64,000 bases of DNA from positions 310,001 through 374,000 of the forward strand of contig JAQGBZ010000023.1 of assembly GCA_034687125.1 (NCBI GenBank), in the 5' to 3' direction. Position 1 is the first letter of the stretch. Each line of letters starts with the position of its first letter. The notes below the pieces were generated by a model, which was not told where the DNA came from, did not search any database, and saw nothing but the letters and a program-made list of their open reading frames with translations. This DNA is from Neelides folsomi (lineage: Eukaryota > Arthropoda > Collembola > Neelipleona > Neelidae). This document shows positions 38,124 to 50,942 of this stretch, in pieces. The position numbers and the translations under genes were made by a program.

Positions 38124-39128
38124 ATGGCTGTCGTCAAAATTCCAGAACAGAAACTCATCTTGTGTGGAGAATACGGAGTAGGGAAAAGCAGTTTATTCAG
38201 GAGATTTGCGAATAATTCGTTTGTTGCAGCAAATGATAGAAAATCAACATTAGGATTAGATTTCTATTCTAAAGTCTATTCATGTGAAGCGAAAGATATC
38301 AAGGTAAGACATTTTCAATTGTCACAATTAATAGAATCATCGATTCAAATTGTTTAATAATTTTTATTTTGTGAAATTATTTTTAATACTATTTGCAGTT
38401 GCAATTATGGGATACTGGAGGAATGGAGCGTGTCGCATCGGTCACATCAAGCTATTATAAATTTGCTGAAGCAGCTATCCTCGTCTTTGCTCTTGATGAC
38501 ATTGACTCCTTCCATGCTCTCGCTCAACATTTACTTGAAGTAATTTTTATTTATTTTATTCAAGATTACTTACTAAAACACTTGTAAAATAAAAATATTA
38601 AGCAAAAGTTTGTTATATCTTTAATTAAAATTGTTGTTTTTATCAAGGTCGTATCGTACGCAGAAAATGCAAAAATTTTTATTTGTGGGAACAAGTCAGA
38701 TTTAAAAGAAGAGATTAGTGAAAATGATATCGAAACATTCTGGTATGATAAAGAATTTTTATAACTAAATCCTAATATTATATGCATAAAGTCATTTAAT
38801 TTTACTACCGTTTGCTTTTAGACTAATTTGTATCTAAAAAATTATTAGATAAATTATTAGAAACATTATTAATAATATTGTTATATATTTTATTATTATT
38901 TATAGTGAACAGTGCCATACACTTATAAGCGGTGTATTCAAGACATGTTGTAAGACAGGCGAAGGTGTAAATGAGATGTTTGAAGAAATTGCAAAACTCT
39001 GTGCCGTGTCAAACAGCTCAAGAATGGATCTTCAGTCAATGGAAGAATCAGATTCATTTAAGGTCACTTATTACAACAATGTCGAACCAACCGGTGGGCA
39101 AAACGACAATGACAACTGTTTGTGTTAA
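38124..39128 (+). CDS. Divergent Rab-family small GTPase
   Basis: Four exons: 38124-38303, 38399-38539, 38648-38742 and 38906-39128, 212 residues. The Ras-fold motifs occur in order: P-loop GEYGVGKSS (residues 16-24), switch I KSTLGLDF, G3 WDTGGMER, G4 NKSDL, and G5 in KTCCKTGEG. The C-terminus NCLC is a CXC motif, the usual double geranylgeranylation site of Rab proteins. Two departures from the norm are clear. G3 has Gly-Met in place of Ala-Gln, so the catalytic glutamine is missing. The G5 SAK is CCK. It should therefore bind GTP but hydrolyse it slowly. I cannot assign it to a Rab subfamily. Confidence 0.85.
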
Positions 39129-39836
39129 ATAACCATAACTTAAAAACCAGTAAAAGCTTGTATTAATTTAGCACAAAATTATTGAATTATCTTAAAATAA
39201 ATTTTTGGTAATACTTTCGCATTCGCATTTTATTGTTAGTATCAATTCACAGAGTATTTTATATATTATCTTCTTACAATATAATGCCCTAACCCCCAAC
39301 TCTGTAAAATCTACCTATTTTAAATTGATTATGTATCTCTATAATATTATTTATAGAATCGAATTAATTTTATAAAAAATGAATTGATATTAACATTAAG
39401 AATAAGTTAATTATAATAGACTTTAGATTATAACTATAATTGGTAATTTGGTCCTATCTGATATATAGATATCAGCATGATGTGCGAATGTAATGGTTGT
39501 GTAGATTACCTTTAAAAGTGCTGTACTCATTTAGAATTTTTAGCAAAAGATTCATATATTTATATTTGTAATTTGATACAATGAAATGTTTAGAATTTCC
39601 TAAGAGTTTTAGTTAGTATTTGTACAATATTACATAAATCTTGTTCTATAATTTTACTTACCAGCTTATGACTATCATAATTGTTGGTACAGTATATATG
39701 GTATATTACATTCTCAATATTTATAGCACGTAAATTGAGATTTACAATATAATGCGGAATGTGTTTGCCAATGAACTCTATGTAAAGATTCGGGTGAGTT
39801 TGTAATCATTATGTATAAATGTAGTTAAATACTTCA
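39129..39836. other. 3' flank of the Rab-like gene
   Basis: AT-rich sequence downstream of the stop; AATAAA-like signals occur near 39197. No gene seen. Confidence 0.5.
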
Positions 39837-40547
39837 GGAGCTCGTTTCATCGGACACTTTTAACTTATTATTTTGGAAATTTTGACCAAAATCGTTTCAT
39901 CGGAGAATTCAAAGTCAAAATTCAGTTAAAAGTACATAGTAATAAGTTAAATATTTCCAAATGTGTTTCATCGAAACGCTTACTTTTAAAATAAACTTTT
40001 AACTTTTACTTTATAATTGCAAAGTATTGAAGATACTTTGCGATACTTTTTAAAATCACATAAACCACAATTTCAACTCTTCTAGCGTTTCCAATCTCTT
40101 CCAACTGTTAGATAAGTAACTAAATATTATTATTTATATTTAAATGAATAAATGTATGTACTTAAAAAGTGTTTATTATGCAATTAAGAATCTTTAGTAA
40201 TTTTGCCTATTTTGTAAATTATCCCTGTTAATGTGTTTGCAATACCTTTGATGACGATGACTAATTGGATGAAAAGGTGAATGAAGTCAAGCTGAGGAAT
40301 ACGATATTCGATGAATGGAAATTGATTTGAATTCCTTTGGATTCAATGCTTATAAATTGTCAGTGTTACAATCTATTATACTTTGCAAAGTAACTTTTTA
40401 CTTTGGAATTAATTCAAAGTAACTTTTTACTTTGGAATTAATTCAGAGTAACTTATTTTTTGTGATGAAACGCATTTACTTATTACTTTGAATTAATTCA
40501 AAGTTAAAAGTTAATAGTCAAAGTGAGTTTCCGGTGAAACGAGCTCC
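39837..40547. repeat. 711-bp repeat element with inverted ends and internal tandem units
   Basis: The ends are inverted copies: GGAGCTCGTTTCATCGGA at 39837 and its complement (with C for T in CATCGG) ending at 40547. The motif CGTTTCATCGG or its complement recurs inside (about 39889, 39966 and 40462). A 29-bp unit starting CAAAGTAACTTTTTACTTTG is repeated head-to-tail at 40386-40443 with part of a third copy. No transposase frame exists and I could not define a target duplication, so this is a non-autonomous element or satellite-like repeat of unknown class. Confidence 0.65.
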
Positions 40548-41616
40548 AGGTGAAAACAATGAAATTTAAAACAGAAATTAGAAATAGGTATTATCTGATA
40601 CTATATATGTACATATTTCAATATAACACCTTACATAACTAATTAATTACGTCGCATTATTTACCCTACGTTTGCTTTTCTAGTCTAACAAATTATGTGT
40701 TTATTGAACGTTTGTACAGGTTTGGATACGTATTGATAAGTATATCAATATCACTTGTTTATAAATTAATTGTCTTCATTTTTAACTAATAAACATGTAA
40801 CAATAAATTAACCAATTTCTTTCTCACATTGTGAAGTCATTTTAATCCATATCAGCACCAAAATAATTTTTCTTTACTCTACTATTTATTACCTGTTATT
40901 AAGCAATAAGCTATACGGATGCATAATTATTGTGGTACTGACCATGAGTAGGATTGTTAATCTTCTGCATTTCACTTTGGTATATTATTAATTTTTCATA
41001 ATTTGAATATTAAATTTTTATTAAAACTTTTCTCTTCCCCGATAGCATAGGTTGGTTTTGGGGCTTATACTGATGGTGAACACATAATATGTTATGTACA
41101 TCTATCCAATATTTGCAGTATATAATTTGTTATTTAGACGTTTAGCTAAGGCTATGCGTTTGTAAGACAAAACTATATTTAATTATAATGCCACGGTTTT
41201 CTGCTTTTCCATCTTTTATACAAAAAGCGGACAGGTAAGTTAAAAAGATAATAATATGGGCAGGGGTTCTGCCCCAAGGCCTTTGAATCCTTTTTTCAAC
41301 CTGTCTTATTTTATTCAAAGTGAACCCGCATCTGCATTTGAGTGCTGAACTTCTTCAAGGAAAAATTCGCCCTTTGTTCCCAGAACCTTTCATAAAAGTT
41401 AAAATCAGTTAATCCTCTTGTGAAATTATAGCTATTTTGATTAAATAATTAATAACCAAATAGGGTTTTTCTTCAACAACTCCAAACAAGAAAAGGATTG
41501 GCTTGACATAATATGAACACATAACATACTTTTTAATTGGTAAAGATAAATCTCTCACATCTCTCATATTTTAATCATAATATTAATTAATATAAATTAA
41601 AAGAAATCTTACTATA
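40548..41616. other. Noncoding stretch
   Basis: AT-rich, with a slightly GC-richer patch at 41200-41400. No gene seen. Confidence 0.45.
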
Positions 41617-42384
41617 CAGTTTAATCCGCTAAGAGGTTGACATAGGGGAAATGAAAGTGAGTTAGTAACTTTGGATAATCCTCAAATAAACAAAAAAAAT
41701 GAATTTTGAAAAATGAAATTCAAATATTATCAACATTTGCGAAGATAGTAGGAAGCGAATTTTCTTCAACAAATCATTCAAACGTGTCAAAGCACTTCAA
41801 TTACAACATTCGGCCACGTCCGAGATGGATTAGAGCAACGATCATTTCATTGTTTGTTTCAAAATGGTGCTCAGTTTGAGCACTAAGACTACTCTTACGC
41901 TAATTAGATTTTTAAAATTAAAAGTTTTTGTTTATTTGAGGATTATCCAAAGTTACTATATTCTATTCAGAAAATCCGTGCAGGTGAGTTTGAAAAACCC
42001 GCACATAATTTCCAGAGATACGAATTTCAATTTCACTGTTACTATTAATTGTAGTATTGCATATGCAATATTTAAACCAATTCATTACCCATCAACAAAA
42101 TACATAACATAACTATTTCAATAACATTTCATTGCATTTGAATTTTATTGATGTTTTAATGAAACAATAAAATAATGAAATTGAGGCCAAAATATAAAAT
42201 AAACATTAAACTTTTTCAAAAACAGTATAAATTAGCATTACTACAATTAATAGTAACAGTGAAATTGAAATTCGTATCTCTGGAAATTATATGCGGGTTT
42301 TTCAAACTCACCTGCACGGATTTTCTGAATAGAATATAACTCACTTTCATTTCTCCTATGTCAACCTCTTAGCGGATTGAACTG
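41617..42384. mobile_element. Fold-back MITE (outer element) with TA target duplication
   Basis: A palindromic element whose arms begin CAGTTYAATCCGCTAAGAGG at 41617 and end with the complement at 42384. It is flanked by TA (41615-41616 and 42385-42386). The arms are about 144 bp each once the inner insertion is removed, with few mismatches, around a loop of about 186 bp. CAGT termini and a TA duplication fit the Tc1/mariner superfamily. No transposase frame is present. Confidence 0.85.
41665..41956. mobile_element. Nested MITE (inner element), 292 bp, 32-bp perfect TIRs
   Basis: Starts GTAACTTTGGATAATCCTC at 41665, and its exact complement ends at 41956; the terminal repeats match for 32 bases. 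TA lies on both sides (41663-41664 and 41957-41958). The same place in the uninterrupted right arm of the outer element reads GAGTTATATTC, with a single TA, so the insertion and its target duplication can be read directly. No coding capacity. Confidence 0.9.
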
Positions 42385-42433
42385 TAGATAAAATCATTAA
42401 ATAATTTTTTCCTAGAATCTGTCAAACTGAACC

Positions 42434-45045
42434 ATGAGCGTGAGTTTAAACGGACAAGTTATTCAAAAGTTGTATGGAATCATCTGTGATTTCCTACAAG
42501 CACGTTACAATGGGAAGATATTTACCCTTTCGGCTCTGAGCATTGAGCCAGGATCTGCCTTGGGTGAAAACTATCTCTCTTGCATCTTCAAAGTTAAATT
42601 CACTTGTAAAGCAAATGAAAATGAGCCGGAATTCTTTGACCTCATCTTCAAATCCCAATTGATAAAGAATGAAGTACAGGCCGACATTGGGGCCAAATTC
42701 TTTTGGAACATCATGTTCATGAAAGAGAAGATGATCTATTCGGACATTATTACCAAGCTGGTGGATTTGAATGGCGGAAAGAACATGGGTCCAAATTTAT
42801 TGCATTTTTATTCGGAAGAAGAAGAATATTCCTGTTTGCTTTTAGATAACCTCATCTCACTTGGATATGAAATACCGAAATCTGAAGGAGACGCGTTGTC
42901 CATTGAAAATGCTAATTTGATCGTACGAGCACTCGCATGTTTCCACGCGCTATCATTGGGTGAATTTTATATTTTGGTTAATAATCTACATTTAAACATA
43001 ACACACATATTATTCATTATGATTTGCATGTTGTCCAACGATAATATTATCCCTATTGTAACTTTGGTTTTAAATTCATAAATATTCATATTTTATATTA
43101 GCAAATGAATTTTTTTCGCATTCTACCATATTAATTTGCTTATATTAACTAAAATAACCTTATTCTCCTTATTATTTTAAAAGTTAATTAAGTTTAAAAT
43201 AACACATCTTTCCCTATTAAATTTGAAACATTTTTTCCCAGTCTAGAAAATAATAAATTAATTGAGCTTACGAATACATACTGTCTATATGAAGTTATTT
43301 TAACTCGATAGATAAACCTTTAATTGATACAAGAGTCATTTTTAATCCACAATCTCCATATTTTTCAATGAGTTAATTGAATTATTATTTTCAAGATTAA
43401 TTAAATTCCTTAATTTATGGCAATATGACTTAATCCTGCGACAGGTCTAATATATTAGATTTATAAATTGGATTTTAAATCGTTCTGCCCCAACCAACAG
43501 CACTCCAGCCCTCAGCCGCATCCCAAACAAATATTTTTGAAGATTAAATTAACCATTCTATTAATATTTAATTATACTCACTGAAAAGTAGGGAGATTCT
43601 GAATTAAAAATTACTTTTATATCAATCAAAGATGTAGAATTCAAATAAAAATAGTTCCACGTTGTCAATATTCAGTCTTTAGCGAGAATTTTTTATTTAA
43701 TTTGAAAATCAGTTAAAACATAATATGCAAACTATAATATGAGCTTTTAAAATTAACTATTAATGTACAATATTACTCCTAATATTGTTATTCATAGGTA
43801 TGTGATTTAAAAGCCATGTACTTTAAGGCGTGAAACAAGAAGTAGAACCCTTAAGAACACTCAAAAATAGGACATAGGACCTTTGAGCACTTTTAAATGA
43901 ATTGTTATTCAATATATTGGTTTCCAGTAATTCTTTCCTTTGTTCTCTCTCTTACTTTGGATTACCACGAGCTGCGAATAGCTCCAATACGCTCGACAAG
44001 AATTGGTCTATAAAATTTCGCTTTAAGCTCTCCATTGACTTTAATCGTTTCAATCGATTTTACCCACCGTTTTCTTTATTTTAAGGTTTTTAAATCAATC
44101 GGCTTTTATTACAACATAGGCGAAAATTCCCTCCATTTTCTAACACAAAAATACATATAAACTTTAGCGCAGTTGTTTTGATACATCTATCCTATATTTT
44201 CATAAAAATTTTAAAAATGACGAAAGACAAAATGTGCTTTATAAAACATTAAGTTACATAAATGTTGACAACTTTCTTTATATGTAGTTTTAGAACATGG
44301 TGAAGATCAACAACCGATTCCAGAGAAATATGAATTTTGCAGTGAGAAGGCCGAAATGATGTTTTCTCCTATGCTGGACACAATGAAGTCCTTCATAAAT
44401 AACTCTTATTTGGGAGTCATAAAGTTAGCAGAAAAGTTCAGACCCGATATTGTTTCTCGTCTTCAACGAATTCACCAAGAGAAATCCGTCTGGGAGCGTC
44501 TTGTTTCTTTCACTCGACCCAACGTTTCCTCGTTCAATTGTCTCTGTCACGGAGATGCTCGGCTTAATAACATTTTCATTAAAAATGGCGTCGTGAAATT
44601 CATCGACTTTCAGCTTGTCCGCTACACTTCGCCAATCACCGATATCCTGTACTTATTATATTTTGGAGCTACGCGAAAAAGCTCAAGGAAAAAATCTATC
44701 AAAGAAATCCTATCGAATTATTACGAGGAATTTCGTAAGGTGCTGAATAATCATCCTCAAGTTTCATTTCCACGAGCCATTCAAGACTTCAATTTTCAAA
44801 AATTGGAAGAGGAATATGAAACCATGAAATTGTTTGGTTTCCTTATTGCAATGACTTTTTTGCCACTTGTTTTGAATCATAGTGGAGATGTTGAGAAGTC
44901 AACCACTGAAATGAGCGATCAAGAGAGAGACGCCTTTATGAACGATAGAGCAGAATTAATTTTAAGAATGGGAACTAATTTTCAACCGTTACGAGAAAGA
45001 ATTTTTGAAACTTGTGATGAAATGATTGAGGGAAATGTGATTTAA
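42434..45045 (+). CDS. Ecdysteroid kinase-like (EcKL/CHK) phosphotransferase
   Basis: Two exons, 42434-42959 and 44288-45045, joined in phase 1 across a 1.3 kb intron, 427 residues, the usual length for EcKL proteins. The N-lobe has FKSQLIK as the candidate ATP-lysine strand and the acidic stretch EEEEYSCLLLDNL. The catalytic loop is NCLCHGDARLNNIF (HGDxxxxN), followed by KFIDFQLVRYTSP, the DFQ form of the metal-binding motif typical of this family. EcKLs phosphorylate ecdysteroids or xenobiotics and are expanded in arthropods. All key residues are present. The start is only 49 bp downstream of the fold-back MITE, so the element probably forms the core promoter or 5' UTR. Confidence 0.9.
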
Positions 45046-48000
45046 TCAAAATCTAAAGTTTATTTGATTTCATAAACAAACGAATCTCTACAGGTATGTA
45101 TTGTTGTAGTATTAAAAAAGGTGCTTACAAAACTTGTAAAAAAGCAATATAATTTTAATTAACTTGTATTTTACTAAATTTTATCTAAATACTAAAAATA
45201 TTAGTAAATAAGTAAATGCTGAACGTATGTAATAAATAATAACATTTAAATACGTTTTTAAACTATTTCATTTTATTTTTCAATTTGTATAATACATAAT
45301 TTTAAAAAAGTTTTATTTAACTTTTCAATAAACTTTTTAAACATAATAATATGATTTTATTTCAAAGTATATAATAATTACATTAAATAATGTTCATTGA
45401 ATCAGATTTAAGTTCCAATTAAATTTTGAAGTGGAACCGAAGTTTTCGAGTTTGTCGTCATATTTGTCGGTTCAATATACAAGGTTCATTGTGAATTCAG
45501 GTCATTCTTTGGACGAGGAATTTCTGGAATATAATTTCTGTGGGCTTCTGAAGTGGCATGTGAAGAGGAAACTCTCTTGACTCTCCCAGAGAAAATGATC
45601 GATAGACTCGAGTTGATTCCTAATTTCAGCTCTCATTCCTTTTATCATCTATCCAAATACATGAGATCATCTTTCTTCCAGTAAGCCAATATGGCAAACC
45701 CAGAGATATTACATATTGTATATTATAAATTTGTAACCTTCCATGATACAAATTCATCTCTGGTTTTACAAACATGGTAATTTAAAATGATGTCATCTGG
45801 TCAATCAAATAGCTCATAAAGTCAACTGTGCATCACTCTTTCATTCAGAATTGAGATAATAAAAAACTTCACTTGCTCAAAGCACTTAATTGCTAACACT
45901 AAAATAGTTTGTAGTGATTTTAATTGGCAAATAATCTTTCCAACTTATTTAATCTGACATTCTTATTCATTCATTTCTCAAATACAAGTCCATTTAAATC
46001 AAAAAATAAATGTTTGAGTTAGATAAACCCATTCTTAGAATCCATTAGACCAAGTTGTGTATCACGAATAAGTAGCATGATTTGCAAATAAATAGAAATT
46101 GAATATACAAAGATGTAAAGTATGTACATACAATAATAGAACGTCTTAATTTAATTTTATCATTTATAGTTTCTGGAAAAATGCAAATTTCGTCGTTTGA
46201 TGCAATCTATGCAAATTAAACGATTAATCTTCACAATACTTACAAGATATACGAGGTGTTATTCGTTTTAGCAATAGATTAAGTATTATTGTTTTATGGA
46301 TAAGTGTGCTATATATCTTTGAATGTATAAAGATTTAAGATTTTATGAGAATAATGGAACAAATGAGAAAAACATTATAATCTTCCTCTTCTTCCTTCCG
46401 TACCATTTCAACTTCTTCTTCATTTACTTAAAAACATTTTCATTCTCATAATCTCAAGGTATTTTTAGTAAAAATAACTCTCATTCAAGAAATTTATATT
46501 CAAGATCTTATCGAAATTAAGTATTATTTTCACTCTCATTGTCAGTCAATCACTTAATGTTTTGTTAAACAATGCCTAAAAGTACAAATATAAGGTAAAT
46601 GCTAATAGGTAATAATACAGAGAAGTTTACTGAATAACAAACAAATACGTATGTACAGATAGTTTAAGTGTTTTTAATGCTTGGGCTTATCAGTTGAAGA
46701 TTTTTATTGAATTTCTCTCCGAGTATAAGTAATAATGTATTTAATAAAGAACCTTTAACAATTAATTAAAAAGGCTATTTTTTACAAATGCGTATAGTAC
46801 TTAATATATGTAATGTATTGTACTAAACAAAATTTATAATTCGGCATTAGTAGGTTTTGCAATGTTGATTTTTATATACGAATCCAGGTCATTTGGATTA
46901 GTTTGAGAGAGAAATTCATTTCGTCTGTAATTTGAATCTTCTATTCTTTGTTTCATTTCGCTGTGTCTCTGAAAAGGTTAATTAAATCCGACAGCTACCT
47001 TCATGTTCTTCACACAAGATTCATCTCATCAGCAAGAAATCAGAGGTTATGCTGATGTCATCCCATCTAAATACAAGTATCTAAATACTATACATACTAC
47101 CTATGTAATCTAAAAGCATTCTAAACAGTATTAGTAACATAGAACATTCTACACAGGTCTAAACTTCTACACTTGTCATGGACGGGGACACATTGGACAC
47201 GGTATAGTGTAGTAACCCATTTACATTTGTTAATTAAATGAAACATTGTCATACAACTGAAAAAATACATACAAATGCTTCTGAACATTCACACACATCC
47301 ATGGTCAATTAAAGTACCGGGATGCTGAATACACCAACAATATGAATATACAGATACCAAATACAGATACCATATATAACTTTTTTTTATCGTATATGAG
47401 TTTATTGTAATTTTTTATATGTTTTTGGATGTATTTATAAAATTAGCTAGAAATTGCACGTTATAAATATAGTAGGATAAATATACTTCCTATCTACTAC
47501 CTACATAATGTAAACACTTAAATATTTAAGTCGAAGAATTCTTTCATCATTCCTTCCGCCACATTCAAATAAAAGAGTTCTAAGAAATGAAGAAAATGGA
47601 AAATTCTTAACATCTCCTCTGGGTGGTGACAAATTTCACGGACATTATTCTCTTAACTTTGCTCCTTCAAATTCCCGTCTATGTAATGTTACTAACTATG
47701 TTTAAAATTAGGTTATGAAGGAAACGCCACTAGCTGATATCGAATGAGGTAGCACTTTGCTTTGTAATTAGCGCTAATTATAATTATCAACTACTAATAT
47801 TATGTAATCTTGTTTGTTATGTAGGAAAAATAATTAAAACCATTAAATCTCACACTATGAAAGATTTGATAATCCAAATGTTCACTTAATTGTAAATAAT
47901 ATTTGTCACATAATACTCAATACATTCGTTTCATACGTAGAATGTCGATAATACCCGGGACACTTGAAGATTCGTATTTATATCTATTGTAAATACAGGG

Positions 48001-50011
48001 TTTATGTGATCAATTCAAAGAATTAAAATCTATCTGTAGATGTACGGTACAGTACAGATAGACACATACATAATTTCTATTATCCATATTAAAAATTACA
48101 TAAGATTACATATTACTTATTTATTTTTATATTTAATTATTGTGTCTATCAATCACGCAATTATTGTAAATAATTTGTCTAAATAGTTTATCAACAATGA
48201 TCAAATAGTACAAAAAGTAATTACTTTTAATTTTTATTGAACTAAAAAGACATTGATGAATCTATGAACTTTATTTTGCAAGAGTAGCAGTTTAGTAGAA
48301 ATACTAATCAATAATTATCTTTTTATGGATAGTTTGAAACTAACAAATTAAATTACCCTTATAATTCATAATAATTTTCATATAAAGAAGAAGGAATATA
48401 TGAGAAATATGTACGCAATAAATGTGCTTTATTGAGAAGGAGACATCGAATGTGTCAAGTAAGAGAGATTAGATGTCAAAAACAAAATTGATGATCAAAC
48501 TCCAGAAGGCCTATCCAAGTCTTAGTTGTTCGTATAATCATCGTCCCATTGTATAATTGCGTAGTAAACTTGATCATACAGCAGATTCTCCCCCATTCAA
48601 GCTACATTTAGCCGACCGGAATAATATTCCCCTTCTCTTCATTAAGATCTTGGAGAAACTCTACAACTTTCAGGGGGCTCCGAGTTTGTAAACGGACGTG
48701 CAGAGTTAATGTAATGATGAGAAGATTCTCAAAAGATACGTGAGAGATGAGAATCAAGAGTGGAGACTTTCTTCCAAGATTCTTCCATCTCATTCCTTCA
48801 ACACTCATTTGAATACACAAACATCCACACCACTCAAATGAACAAAAGACAAAACCTTAATTTACAATTTAATCTGAGTAAGTCCACTATGCCATAAATT
48901 AGTTTTAAGATAAATAATTCTTCAGCCAATATTCTTTATGTCAAAACAAATGAAATTAAGTTAAATTAATTTTTCAAAGAGGATACAATTACAATTATTA
49001 ATTAATTTTAATCCTTTTTAATTAGAGGTAAATATCTTGTCCTGTACTATAGAATGTATGTAATTTACGATAAGAGTCATAATAAAGTGCTGTTATTTCC
49101 AACCCTCATTTGTTATTAGAAGAAAATAATTGAGAAATGAAACTGAAATGACTCTTGTGTAATAGAGATATAAAGTGGTATTGTGGGCCGTTATTAATTA
49201 ACGGGGCATGATCCATCATAAAAGAACCTTCTACGATTAAGACATTCTGGGGAAGACATAAATAGGGAGGCAGGGTGGGTGAAATAAGATTCGTACATTA
49301 CTCGGTTTAACCCTCCTATTCTCACCATCCGTGTCTCGGAAAAACTTTGAGAATGTCTGTTGTTCAATATTAAATCCACTTTTTTCTTTGGGAGCGAGAG
49401 AGAAAGAGAAAAGTTTGTTTTGTCTGTGATAATAATAAGAGAGTATTTTCCTTCATCTCCTCCCCTTACCCTTTCAATATCCTCATCTTGAGCTGAGGTC
49501 GAGCGTAAACATAAGTTAGTTGTTTTCTACCTTTATGACTTTCTTTTCCTATTAGTGATAGCCATTAGGACAACACTGGGGTTTCTTTTTTCTGTCATTT
49601 TTCTTATCTCTTCTCCTGCATTTCACAAAGCTTGATCCTTTTCTTAATCTTTCAACTTCACAACTTGTCCAAACTACCATAGCCTTTTATTATTGCTTTA
49701 ATATACCGTTGTCGCAAGTAGGAAAGATAAAATTGCAATGAATGACTCCAAGTCTGAAGTAGATTTAAAATTGTAAAAAAGGAGAAAGAAAGAAAATCTG
49801 AAATTGTAAACAAGAAAAGGCAAAACGGAGTTTATAATAAATAGCATGAATTGGATTCAGTTCGGAGAATTGTTGCGGGATTCTTCTTAGCAGGTCCTCG
49901 ACGGGTGGGGAAGGACGGAGGAGACCCGAGAGCGTAATTTTCATTCCTCACCTCAGATGAGAGAAAAATAGAGGGATCAAGTAATACAAGGAAAGAGATA
50001 CATTGTTGACT
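45046..50011. other. Gene-poor stretch with exon-like islands
   Basis: No gene could be assembled. On the minus strand, 45619-45486 follows an AG acceptor and reads a 43-residue tail including SGRVKRVSSSHATSEAHRN before a stop. Frames at 48820-48608 and 49379-49194 also look partly coding but lack domains. A small hairpin lies at 48030-48062 (CTATCTGTA..TACAGATAG). The rest is AT-rich. Confidence 0.3.
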
Positions 50012-50942
50012 TCACTTCTTGGGATACGCCTTAAACCATGCCATTCCTCTTTTCCAAACAAATAACTGTCCATGAAGACTTAATACCGAGTACCCAACTG
50101 AAATAAATATTGTATACTTGTTTAAAAAATGCATCTAACAATAGAAAAAGTTTTGTGGGCTTTTCATTTGTAAAAGATAGAGATATAGTGTATATGGGAG
50201 TGGGATATTCTATCGTAAGAGTCCAATATGTATACGACGATAGAAAGTACATAATTTCGGTGATATTTATGTACCCACCATTTTATATACATACTATATA
50301 GACAGTTGTAACAAAATTCAGGTCATCTTATTTATTACTTTTACTTTGGGACTATTCGAACCCTGATGTAATTACATAATTACTATCTTTAAATCTTGGT
50401 TTTTAATACAAATACAACAAATTATATTTTATTAATCAGTGTATGACAAATATTCTTTTTGAGATACCTACACATTATGCAGTCTAAAGAGGTATGTATT
50501 TGGTATGAGTAAATCACTAGAGATTAAATTTTGATTAATTTTATGAAATTTTACAAAAATTAAAATCACATTATTTAGAATATGACCCATATTATGATAT
50601 AATACATACCATATATGATAAAGACAATGAGAAAATTGAAATTGAAGTTTGAGCATTAAAGGTATACAGACCTTTGAAAGATATAGAAAATAATACAAAT
50701 TGCCTGGAGTGGATTTGTAAAGAAAATATCATACGGCGCGGTGAGGGACTCTTTCCGTAAATCCATTTCTCTCCCCACGAATCTCCTCAGTTTCTCTTGA
50801 GCCTTCCTTGTGATCGCACGCTCCACAGCTCCTTCGTTCGAATGAAGCTGCCCTAAAAACTCAAACATTCTCAAGTGAGGTTCAACTCTTTTTTTTCGTT
50901 CTTGACCGGTGGAGGCTCCCGTTGGCCTTCCTTTGACATCCA
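50012..50942 (-). CDS. Unidentified gene, last two exons (partial)
   Basis: Exon 50942-50697 (82 codons, open) begins DVKGRPTGASTGQERKKR, passes MFEFLGQLHSNEGAVERA and a basic helix (KAQEKLRRFVGREMDLRK), and ends FFTNPLQAI at a GTATTA donor. The last exon (50097-50012) follows a strong acceptor (ATATTTATTTCAG) and continues in the matching phase as FGYSVLSLHGQLFVWKRG ... AYPKK then stop. The phase match and composition support a real gene. The 5' exons are not identified; a frame starting MMSEAEGSNVIDKNAE at about 51292 is a candidate, but its donor is unclear. Product not recognised. Confidence 0.45.

Noticed and set aside
41864-42112. 82-codon plus frame starting MVLSLSTKTT
   Set aside because: Runs through the inner MITE end and the outer arm; not a gene.
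50341-50380. ATTCGAACCCTGAT resembling a tRNA T-arm
   Set aside because: No acceptor stem, D-arm or anticodon arm can be folded around it.
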